Source: Flavobacterium sp.
GTDB taxonomy: Bacteria; Bacteroidota; Bacteroidia; Flavobacteriales; Flavobacteriaceae
NCBI RefSeq assembly: GCF_003525665.1
Contig: NZ_DQDX01000014.1
Location: forward strand, 4,000-10,466
Direction: 5' to 3'
DNA: 6,467 bases
In this document: one piece after another, positions 1 through 5,984 of the stretch
Layout of the letters: every line of letters begins with the position of its first letter
Position numbering within the stretch: position 1 is the stretch's first letter
The notes under the pieces: generated by a model
Told to the model about the DNA's origin: nothing
The model's input: only the letters and a program-made list of their open reading frames with translations
The model's database searches: none
Position numbers and translations under genes: made by a program

Positions 1-27
1 TTTTTGCTTTTTATCGATGATTTTATT

Positions 28-56
28 TTGATAATTATCATTAAATTGTATTTTTG
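28..56 (+). promoter_or_regulatory. Predicted promoter of the gldKLMN operon
   Basis: TTG at 28-30 and TATTTTTG at 49-56 are separated by 18 bases. This matches the Flavobacterium/Bacteroidota housekeeping promoter pattern (TTG near -33, TAnnTTTG near -7, spacing in the high teens to low twenties). Transcription would start around 60-64, leaving a leader of roughly 95-100 bases before the gldK ATG at 160. A second, weaker arrangement is possible slightly upstream (TTG at 4-6 with the imperfect TATTTTG at 24-30). The motif match is seen directly; promoter activity is inferred. Confidence 0.6.
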
Positions 57-159
57 GTCAAACAATTAAAATTTTAAGATATAAAAGATTGTTTTTTTCA
101 AAAATAATAGATAGGTTTACGGCCTCAAAAATAAGAATACACAATTAACCCAAATTTAT
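57..159 (+). other. Untranslated leader of gldK
   Basis: This A/T-rich leader contains no ORF. It holds a perfect 12-bp palindrome TTAAAATTTTAA at 66-77 and a short A/U hairpin (arms 88-96 and 100-108, loop 97-99, one G-U pair). Both are weak because they are made of A and T, and such structures arise easily by chance at this base composition. No riboswitch fold was recognised. No Shine-Dalgarno sequence precedes the ATG; the bases before it are cccaaatttat, as expected for Flavobacteria. Confidence 0.4.
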
Positions 160-1581
160 ATGAAGAAGTTCATTGCATTTGCATCCGTTTTAACGCTATT
201 AGTGAGCTGTGGTAAGTCCTCAGACAAAGGTGAATTAGTAGGAGTTAAAGGTAAAAAATGGCATCCAGAGAAACCATACGGAATGACTTTAGTTCCTGGT
301 GGTGCTTTTATAATGGGTAAATCAGATGATGATTTAGCTAATATTCAAGATGCTCCAACAAAAACAGTTACTGTTAGATCATTCTATATGGACGAAACAG
401 AAATTACAAATAGTGAATACCGTCAATTCGTAGAATGGGTTAAAGATTCTATTATTAGAGTTCGTTTAGCAATTTTAGCAGATGAGCAAGGTTTAAAACC
501 TGGTGCTGGTGCTGGCGGAAGAAATGCTGGTAGCATTGGTAATTTTGCTTTTGCAGATCAAGATCCTGCTAAAATGACACCGTACGATAAATACATGTAT
601 GAGAATTATTATAGTGTTGGTACAGATGATGATCAGTATGCAGGTAGAAAACTAAATAAGAAAATTAAACTTATAACAGATACAAAAAAATATCCAGATG
701 AATATTACGTAGAGGTGATGGATTCTATGTATTTGCCAGCTGCTGAGGCTTATAATGGTTTAAGAACTATAGATGTTAATAAATTAGAATTCCGTTATTC
801 ATGGATGGATATTCAAAAAGCTGCTCAAGCTAAAAAAGGAAAACGTTCTGAATTTATTAAAACTGAAAAAACTCAAATCTATCCTGATACAACTGTTTGG
901 ATAAAAGACTTCGCTTACTCTTATAATGAGCCAATGCACAACGATTATTTCTGGCACCAAGCTTATGGAGATTATCCAGTAGTTGGAGTTAGTTGGAAAC
1001 AAGCAAAAGCATTCTGTGCTTGGAGAACTCTTAAAAAGAATTCTTATATCAAAGAAAAGAAAAAAGGTAAAAAAGGTGGTAGAGATTTAATTAACTCTTT
1101 CCGTTTACCAACAGAGGCTGAGTGGGAATATGCTGCTCGTGGTGGTTTAGAATCTGGTAATTATCCTTGGGGTGGACCATATACTAAAAATGACAGAGGT
1201 TGTTTTATGGCTAACTTTAAACCAAATCGTGGAGATTACGCAGCTGACCAAGCTTTATACACTGTAGAGGCTAAATCATACGATCCAAATGATTACAACT
1301 TATACAACATGTCTGGTAACGTTGCTGAATGGACTGATTCTTCTTATGATGCAGCAGCTTACGAATATGTTTCAACAATGAATCCAAACGTTCCAGATTC
1401 TTCTAACAAACGTAAAGTGGTTAGAGGTGGTTCTTGGAAAGATGTTTCTTACTTCCTACAAGTTGGAACTAGAGATTTCGAGTATCAAGATACTGCAAGA
1501 AGTTACATCGGTTTCAGAACTGTTCAAGATTACATGGGAGTTCAAACTACTGGTAACGGTAAAGGAAAAGTAAAACTATAA
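160..1581 (+). CDS. gldK: GldK, T9SS/gliding outer-membrane lipoprotein
   Basis: GldK (PorK in Porphyromonas) is an outer-membrane lipoprotein that pairs with GldN to form the periplasmic ring of the type IX secretion and gliding apparatus. The 473-residue protein starts with a lipoprotein signal peptide: positive MKK, a hydrophobic stretch, and a lipobox LVSC with the acylated Cys at residue 17. The rest is an FGE-sulfatase (formylglycine-generating-enzyme-like) domain from about 41 to 455. It opens with MTLVPGGAFIMG (42-53), then has PVVGVSWKQAKAFCAW (273-288), FRLPTEAEWEYAARGG (314-329), NMSGNVAEWT (383-392), RGGSW (422-426) and the closing GFR (451-453). A long insert (about 95-265), partly Gly- and Tyr-rich, separates the first block from the second, and a Lys-rich loop lies at 298-308. 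The only cysteines besides Cys17 are C286 and C348, so the C-terminal catalytic cysteine pair of true FGE enzymes is absent and the role is presumably structural. It is the first gene of the operon, 54 bases before gldL. The only close alternative is the related lipoprotein GldJ, but the gldLMN context decides for GldK. Confidence 0.96.
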   Translation: MKKFIAFASVLTLLVSCGKSSDKGELVGVKGKKWHPEKPYGMTLVPGGAFIMGKSDDDLANIQDAPTKTVTVRSFYMDETEITNSEYRQFVEWVKDSIIRVRLAILADEQGLKPGAGAGGRNAGSIGNFAFADQDPAKMTPYDKYMYENYYSVGTDDDQYAGRKLNKKIKLITDTKKYPDEYYVEVMDSMYLPAAEAYNGLRTIDVNKLEFRYSWMDIQKAAQAKKGKRSEFIKTEKTQIYPDTTVWIKDFAYSYNEPMHNDYFWHQAYGDYPVVGVSWKQAKAFCAWRTLKKNSYIKEKKKGKKGGRDLINSFRLPTEAEWEYAARGGLESGNYPWGGPYTKNDRGCFMANFKPNRGDYAADQALYTVEAKSYDPNDYNLYNMSGNVAEWTDSSYDAAAYEYVSTMNPNVPDSSNKRKVVRGGSWKDVSYFLQVGTRDFEYQDTARSYIGFRTVQDYMGVQTTGNGKGKVKL

Positions 1582-1592
1582 AACCTTAAAAA

Positions 1593-1625
1593 TTAACTAA
1601 CTAAATATTAACTTAACTAACTAAA
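1593..1625 (+). repeat. 13-bp direct repeat in the gldK-gldL gap
   Basis: TTAACTAACTAAA occurs exactly at 1593-1605 and again at 1613-1625, offset by 20 bases. The second copy ends 10 bases before the gldL ATG. The repeat lies entirely between the gldK stop (1579-1581) and gldL (1636). It contains no G, so the segment should be unstructured in mRNA, which could favour initiation at gldL in an organism that lacks Shine-Dalgarno selection. The repeat is seen directly; any function is a guess. Confidence 0.6.
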
Positions 1626-1635
1626 AACTATTATT

Positions 1636-2280
1636 ATGGGATTATTATCACCTAAAGTTATGAACTTTGCTTACGGTATGGGAGCAGCTATTGTTATCAT
1701 CGGAGCTTTATTTAAAATTGCACACTTTGAAATCGGACCATTAACTGGTACTGTGATGTTAACTATAGGACTTGTAACAGAAGCTGCGATTTTTGCATTA
1801 TCTGCTTTTGAAGCGCCACCAGCAGAATTAGATTGGTCATTAGTTTATCCTGAATTAGCAGGTGGACAAGCAAAAGAAAGAACTAAAAAAGAAGAGCCTA
1901 AAGATGCTCAAGGTTTATTGTCTCAAAAATTAGACAACATGTTGAAAGAAGCTAAAATTGATGGTGAATTAATGGCAAGCTTAGGTAACAGTATCAAAAA
2001 TTTCGAAGGTGCTGCAAAATCTATTTCTCCAACAGTTGATGCTATGGCAGGACAAAAGAAATATGCTGAAGAAATGGGTAAAGCTGCTGCACAAATGGAA
2101 GCTTTAAATGGTTTATACCAATCTCAATTACAAAGCGCTGAAAGAAACGCACAAATTAATAACGAAGTTGCTGAAAACAACTTAAAATTAAAAGATCAAA
2201 TGCAGTCATTAACTTCTAACTTATCTACATTAAACAATGTATATGGTGGAATGCTTTCTGCAATGAGTAATAAAGGATAA
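1636..2280 (+). CDS. gldL: GldL, inner-membrane stator-like subunit of the T9SS/gliding motor
   Basis: GldL (PorL) is the cytoplasmic-membrane component of the GldLM motor, which uses the proton gradient to drive type IX secretion and gliding. The 214-residue protein has two N-terminal membrane helices (about 10-31 and 35-58) forming a hairpin, followed by a soluble, charged, helical cytoplasmic domain (about 75-214) rich in Ala, Lys, Glu, Gln and Asn with coiled-coil character. In known GldLM structures five GldL copies surround two GldM helices. The polar membrane residues reported as important in F. johnsoniae GldL are all at matching positions: Y13, K27, H30 and the key E49. E59 follows the second helix. 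The start MGLLSPKVMNFAYGMG matches the family N-terminus, and numbering agrees with the known residues, which supports this ATG. The gene sits 54 bases after gldK and 54 before gldM, with no Shine-Dalgarno sequence (aaactattatt precedes the ATG). Confidence 0.97.
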   Translation: MGLLSPKVMNFAYGMGAAIVIIGALFKIAHFEIGPLTGTVMLTIGLVTEAAIFALSAFEAPPAELDWSLVYPELAGGQAKERTKKEEPKDAQGLLSQKLDNMLKEAKIDGELMASLGNSIKNFEGAAKSISPTVDAMAGQKKYAEEMGKAAAQMEALNGLYQSQLQSAERNAQINNEVAENNLKLKDQMQSLTSNLSTLNNVYGGMLSAMSNKG

Positions 2281-2328
2281 TTAGTTTTAATAACTATATT
2301 TTATTAAATTAACAATTAAAACTAATTA
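2278..2328 (+). repeat. Perfect 14-bp inverted repeat spanning the gldL stop and gldL-gldM gap
   Basis: TAATTAGTTTTAAT at 2278-2291 is the exact reverse complement of ATTAAAACTAATTA at 2315-2328, with a 23-base A/T-rich loop (2292-2314). The left arm begins within the gldL TAA stop and the right arm ends six bases before the gldM ATG at 2335. No T-tract follows on the + strand (gaaaaa then ATG), so it is not an intrinsic terminator. As RNA it would be a 14-bp stem with only two G-C pairs. It could affect gldM translation, mRNA processing or stability; that is inference. A/T-rich DNA makes chance palindromes likelier, but 14 perfect pairs exactly filling the gap is notable. Confidence 0.7.
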
Positions 2329-2334
2329 GAAAAA

Positions 2335-3870
2335 ATGGCAGGAGGAAAATTAACCCCTAGACAGAAGATGATTAACCTAATGTACTTGGTTTTCATCGCG
2401 ATGTTGGCAATGAACATGTCAAAAGAAGTCCTTTCGGCTTTCGGTTTGATGAATGAAAAATTTGAAGGAGCAAATGAGTCAGCTAAAGCTACTAACGAGC
2501 AAATGATGTTGGCTTTAGATACTAAAGCATCTGAGGCAAAAGGAGAATTTGCTGTAGCTGCGGTTACTGCTCACAAAGTTGAAGCTGCTACAAAGAAATT
2601 TTATGATTTTGTTGGAACTTTAAAAGCTGAAGTTCTTCAAGGTGTAGAGGCTGAAGATGGTAAATTACCATATGAATCTATGGATAAAGCTGACAACTTA
2701 GACCACAGCTGGTTTACAGGTGATGGATATACGGCTAGAGGTAAAGAAGTTATCGCTGCAATAGAGGCTTACAAAGCTGATATGAAAGCTGCTTTAGGTA
2801 ATGAAAAAAAATACAGTGCAATTCTTAATGAAGTTAACAAGAAGTTTGACCTATCACAAGTTGCAAACAAGGAAGGATTAAAAGTTGATTACTTAGATTA
2901 TCATTTTAAAGGTTTTCCTGCAATTGCTTCTTTAGCTAAATTAACTTCTTGGCAAAATGACTCCAAAAAAGCGGAATCTGATGTTATCAGTGCTGCTCTT
3001 GGAAAAGCTGCTGTTCAGGCTGCATCTTACAGTAACTATCAGGCAATTGTTGCCCTTGATAAAAATGTATATTTCCAAGGAGAGCCAGTAACAGGTAAAG
3101 TTGTTTTAGGTCGTTATGATGAGAATACTAAACCTACTTCATTCCAAGGTCCAGGTAAACTTGTTAATGGACAAGCTATCATTTCTACTACTGCTGGTGC
3201 TGTAGGAGAGCAAAATCTTAGTGGTCAATTTACGTTTGTTGAAGAAGGTAAAACTATTCCATTGAAATTCCAAGGAAAATATGTCGTAGTACCACGTCCA
3301 AACTCAGCTAATATTTCTGCTGATAAAATGAATGTTGTTTACAGAGGATTACCAAATCCTTTAACAATTTCATTTGCTGGTATTGGTGATAATAATGTAT
3401 CTGCTTCAGCTCCAGGTTTATCGCCTGCAGGTGGAAAAGGGAAGTATAATTTAAATCCAGGTTCTGGTACAGAAGTTACTGTAACTGCTACTGGTAAAAT
3501 GACTGATGGAAAATCTGTTTCTGATAGAAAAGTATTTAGAATCAAAAACATTCCACAACCACAAGGAACAATTGGAGGAGCTGGTGGTCTTCAAAAAGGT
3601 GCTAAATCACGTTTAGAGGCATCTACAGTTGGTGCTTCATTACCTGATTTCTTGTATGATTTAAATTTTGAAGTTACTCAGTTTGCATTTAAAGTTCCTG
3701 GTCAAGCAACAATTATTGTTAATGGTAACAAAATTGATGGTAGATGTAAAGCAGCTTTAGCAAGAGCAAAAGCTGGTGATCCAATTACTATTTCTGATAT
3801 CAAAACAAGAGTAAATGGAGTAACTGTAGCTATTAAACCTGCATTACCTGCAATATACGAATTACAATAA
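2335..3870 (+). CDS. gldM: GldM, motor shaft subunit of the T9SS/gliding machinery
   Basis: GldM (PorM) is a single-pass inner-membrane protein whose dimer forms the core of the GldLM motor and a long periplasmic shaft reaching the GldK/GldN ring. The 511-residue protein begins MAGGKLTPRQKMINLMY. The conserved R9 lies just before the one membrane helix (about 12-34), and the rest is periplasmic. Known GldM/PorM structures have four periplasmic domains. Approximate limits here are D1 helical (36-225), D2 (226-316), D3 (about 317-400, beginning at VVVPRP) and D4 (401-511, beginning near IPQPQG), the last being the part implicated in contacting outer-membrane partners. There is a single cysteine, C471, in D4. 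Length and start agree with family members. The ATG follows an A-rich run (agaaaaa) with no Shine-Dalgarno sequence, and a perfect inverted repeat lies immediately upstream. Gaps are 54 bases to gldL and 51 to gldN. Confidence 0.97.
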   Translation: MAGGKLTPRQKMINLMYLVFIAMLAMNMSKEVLSAFGLMNEKFEGANESAKATNEQMMLALDTKASEAKGEFAVAAVTAHKVEAATKKFYDFVGTLKAEVLQGVEAEDGKLPYESMDKADNLDHSWFTGDGYTARGKEVIAAIEAYKADMKAALGNEKKYSAILNEVNKKFDLSQVANKEGLKVDYLDYHFKGFPAIASLAKLTSWQNDSKKAESDVISAALGKAAVQAASYSNYQAIVALDKNVYFQGEPVTGKVVLGRYDENTKPTSFQGPGKLVNGQAIISTTAGAVGEQNLSGQFTFVEEGKTIPLKFQGKYVVVPRPNSANISADKMNVVYRGLPNPLTISFAGIGDNNVSASAPGLSPAGGKGKYNLNPGSGTEVTVTATGKMTDGKSVSDRKVFRIKNIPQPQGTIGGAGGLQKGAKSRLEASTVGASLPDFLYDLNFEVTQFAFKVPGQATIIVNGNKIDGRCKAALARAKAGDPITISDIKTRVNGVTVAIKPALPAIYELQ

Positions 3871-3921
3871 AAATTTAAGTTTATCGTTATCTGATTACTT
3901 GAATAACAAAGAATAATAAAT

Positions 3922-4836
3922 ATGAAATTGAAAAACCTTTTATTAGTTGTTTTTAGTGTTGTTGGAAGTTTAGCTTCTAGTGCACAGTCAAATCTATTGA
4001 ACGCTAAAACACCAGACGAAATTGGTAAAAAAACTGCTGCTCAATTAGAGTCTGATAATGATAAACCGCTCCCTTACGGATACGTACATGACAGAGACGT
4101 ATTAATGGGTAAAACTACTTGGGAAATTATTGACCTTGATGAAAGAGTTAACTTTCCTTTGTATTTTCCAGTGGATACCGCTTTTGTTGGAAAAGAAAGA
4201 AGATCTCTTTTTCAAGTTTTGTTGAATGGCATTAAAGATGGTAAGATTACTGAGGTCTACAATGATGATTATTTTAATTCTAAAAAGACCCTTAGCGATA
4301 TCGAAACAGTTTTTAAGTTTACCGATACTACTGCTGCTGGTTATGACGAAATAAATAATTATTTTGATGATTATAAATCAGGAAAAAAAGTTTTATCACC
4401 TGAATACATCAATGAGACGATTTTGTCTGCTAAAGATGTTTCTGGATACAAGATTAAAGGTTTTTGGTATTTCGATAAACGTCAAAGTGAATTGAAATAC
4501 AGATTGCTTGCTATTTGTCCGATTGCTGTTGAAGCCAGAGATAAAGCTAAAGGTAATACTGATACTATCGATTTGTTTTGGGTATATTTCCCAGCAATTA
4601 GAGATGTATTACATGAAGCTAAAGCATTCAACGATAAAAACTCTGCAATGCCAATTACGTTTGATCACTTATTAAATTCTCGTAGATTTTCTGGAGTTAT
4701 TTATAAAGAAGAAAACGTTTACGGAGACAGAACTATTCAAGACTACATGAAAGACAACTCACAATTACAATTGTTGGAGTCTGAAAGAGTTAAAGAAAAA
4801 ATTCGTAACTTCGAACAAGACATGTGGAATTACTAA
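3922..4836 (+). CDS. gldN: GldN, periplasmic ring protein of the T9SS/gliding machinery
   Basis: GldN (PorN) is a periplasmic protein that associates with the lipoprotein GldK to form the large ring under the outer membrane. It is essential for type IX secretion. The 304-residue precursor has a classical signal peptide: MKLK, a hydrophobic core LLLVVFSVVGSL, and a likely signal peptidase I site after A21 (SSA|QS). The mature part is soluble, with blocks such as PYGYVHDRDVLMGKTTWEIIDLDERVN (within 51-77), GFWYFDKRQSELKYRLLAICPIA (within 180-202), FWVYFPAIRDVL (219-230) and RRFSGVIYKEENVYGDR (254-270), typical of the family as I recall it. One cysteine, C199, remains in the mature protein. It is the last gene of the operon: an intrinsic terminator begins 24 bases after its stop. 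F. johnsoniae carries a second, paralogous gene, gldO, directly after gldN; none is present here. Confidence 0.96.
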   Translation: MKLKNLLLVVFSVVGSLASSAQSNLLNAKTPDEIGKKTAAQLESDNDKPLPYGYVHDRDVLMGKTTWEIIDLDERVNFPLYFPVDTAFVGKERRSLFQVLLNGIKDGKITEVYNDDYFNSKKTLSDIETVFKFTDTTAAGYDEINNYFDDYKSGKKVLSPEYINETILSAKDVSGYKIKGFWYFDKRQSELKYRLLAICPIAVEARDKAKGNTDTIDLFWVYFPAIRDVLHEAKAFNDKNSAMPITFDHLLNSRRFSGVIYKEENVYGDRTIQDYMKDNSQLQLLESERVKEKIRNFEQDMWNY

Positions 4837-4860
4837 TACAAGATTTCAAATAAAATACAA

Positions 4861-4890
4861 AAAACTCTTACCTTTGGTAGGAGTTTTTTT
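4861..4890 (+). terminator. Intrinsic terminator of the gldKLMN operon
   Basis: AAAACTCTTACC (4861-4872) pairs with GGTAGGAGTTTT (4876-4887) around a three-base loop TTT. The 12-bp stem has one G-U pair and runs into a seven-T tract (4884-4890). It starts 24 bases after the gldN stop and precedes the next gene by 26 bases. It is the only strong hairpin-plus-T-tract that I found in the window, and it marks the gldN end as the operon boundary. Upstream A residues (4859-4864) would also allow some termination in the reverse direction. Confidence 0.9.
4869..4876 (+). promoter_or_regulatory. Possible -7 promoter element for the oxidoreductase, inside the terminator hairpin
   Basis: TACCTTTG at 4869-4876 is an exact match to the Bacteroidota -7 consensus TAnnTTTG and lies across the loop of the gldN terminator. 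Transcription would begin near 4881-4884, giving a leader of about 35 bases to the ATG at 4917. No TTG is found at the expected -33 distance; the nearest is TTTC at 4844-4847, 21 bases upstream, so the match is only partial. An eight-base motif with two free positions can occur by chance. Confidence 0.35.
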
Positions 4891-4916
4891 ATGCTCCTAA
4901 TTTATACTTTTCATCA

Positions 4917-5984
4917 ATGCTCGATTATATAATTGTTGGTTCAGGTCTCGCCGGAATTGCTTTTTCAGAATTTGCTTGCAATAACAATAAATCAATTGTT
5001 GTAATCAATAATCAATCTCAAAATTCTTCTAAAATTGCTGGTGGATTATACAATCCAGTTATTCTAAAGAGATTTAGTGAAGTATGGCAAGCACAAGAAC
5101 AACTTGATTTGCTTTATTCTTTCTATGGAAATATTGAGAAAAAACTTGGAGTAAAACTAGATTACAGATTACCTTTACTAAGAAAGTTTTATTCTATTGA
5201 AGAACAAAACAATTGGTTCACTGCCTCGGATAAACCCAATCTTTCAAAATTTCTATCGACAGATTTGATCACAAAAAAATGGGATGCGATTGATTCTCCA
5301 TTCAATTTCGGAGAAGTTTTGCATTCTGGTTATTTGGATACTGCATTATTATTGGAAGAATACAAGAAACATCTAATATCAATGAATTGTTACCAAGAAG
5401 AAACATTTGATTATGCTCAACTAAATATAAATGCAGAATTTGTAGAATACAAAAATATCAAAGCAAAGCACATTGTTTTCGCTGAAGGATTTGGAATGCT
5501 TTTAAATCCGTTTTTCTCTAAATTACCACTTGATGGAACTAAAGGTGAATTGCTACTGATTAAAGCACCTAATTTAGATGTAGATGTAATTCTAAAGTCA
5601 TCCATCTTTATTATTCCATTAGGAAATGATTTATTTAAAGTTGGCGCAACTTATAATTGGGAAGACAAAACAAATGTTCCTACTGAAGCCGCCAAAAAAG
5701 AATTAGTAGCTAATTTATCAGAATTAATAAATTGCGATTTCGAAATTATCGAACATTACGCAGGTGTTCGTCCAACTGTGAAAGACAGGCGTCCTTTAGT
5801 TGGTTCGCATCCAATTCACAAAAACGTTCATGTTCTAAACGGTCTAGGAACTCGTGGCGTAATGTTGGCACCAGCAATGGCATTGGCGTTATTCAATAAC
5901 ATAGAAAACGATATTCCTTTAGATAAGAACATCGATATTACAAGAATTAAGAATTTTGTTTCCAGTTTTTATCAAAGTGAATAA
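4917..5984 (+). CDS. FAD-dependent oxidoreductase, DAO family, substrate unknown
   Basis: This 355-residue protein is a flavin oxidoreductase of the DAO fold (relatives include glycine oxidase, D-amino-acid oxidase and sarcosine oxidase). It is probably cytoplasmic: no signal peptide is seen and the FAD site begins at residue 3. The N-terminal Rossmann strand-turn-helix DYIIVGSGLAGIAF carries the GxGxxG motif (G8, G10, G13). The second strand ends VVINN (28-32), with Asn where an acidic residue usually binds the adenosine ribose. GGLYNPVILKRF (42-53) follows, then a substrate-domain segment, GTKGELLLIKAP (207-218), and the C-terminal FAD-contact region GVRPTVKDRRPLVG (283-296) with NGLGTRGVMLAPAMA (308-322). 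No substrate can be assigned; amine or amino-acid oxidation is only a family-level guess. The ATG is the only usable start, since an in-frame stop (4878-4880) lies upstream with no other ATG between. It is separated from gldN by a terminator, so it probably has its own promoter. Its 3' end overlaps the convergent DUF983 gene by 38 bases. Confidence 0.88.
   Translation: MLDYIIVGSGLAGIAFSEFACNNNKSIVVINNQSQNSSKIAGGLYNPVILKRFSEVWQAQEQLDLLYSFYGNIEKKLGVKLDYRLPLLRKFYSIEEQNNWFTASDKPNLSKFLSTDLITKKWDAIDSPFNFGEVLHSGYLDTALLLEEYKKHLISMNCYQEETFDYAQLNINAEFVEYKNIKAKHIVFAEGFGMLLNPFFSKLPLDGTKGELLLIKAPNLDVDVILKSSIFIIPLGNDLFKVGATYNWEDKTNVPTEAAKKELVANLSELINCDFEIIEHYAGVRPTVKDRRPLVGSHPIHKNVHVLNGLGTRGVMLAPAMALALFNNIENDIPLDKNIDITRIKNFVSSFYQSE

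Noticed and set aside
88..108. Hairpin in the gldK leader as a regulatory RNA element
   Set aside because: Nine pairs of almost only A-U with a three-base loop. Too weak and too likely by chance at this composition.
799..1002. 67-residue ORF on the - strand inside gldK
   Set aside because: Antisense shadow of a well-supported gene. The Phe/Ser/Ile-rich translation has no recognisable domain.
2278..2328. gldL-gldM inverted repeat as a transcription terminator
   Set aside because: The stem is nearly all A-T and is followed by gaaaaa and the gldM ATG, not a T-tract. The operon must continue through it.
3339..3551. 70-residue ORF on the - strand inside gldM
   Set aside because: Lies opposite the GldM D3 coding region, with no family resemblance and no promoter.
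4891..4893. ATG upstream as an alternative oxidoreductase start
   Set aside because: It is out of frame with the gene and lies immediately after the terminator T-tract.
5417..5605. 62-residue ORF on the - strand inside the oxidoreductase gene
   Set aside because: Antisense shadow with low-complexity, Ser-rich translation and no motif.
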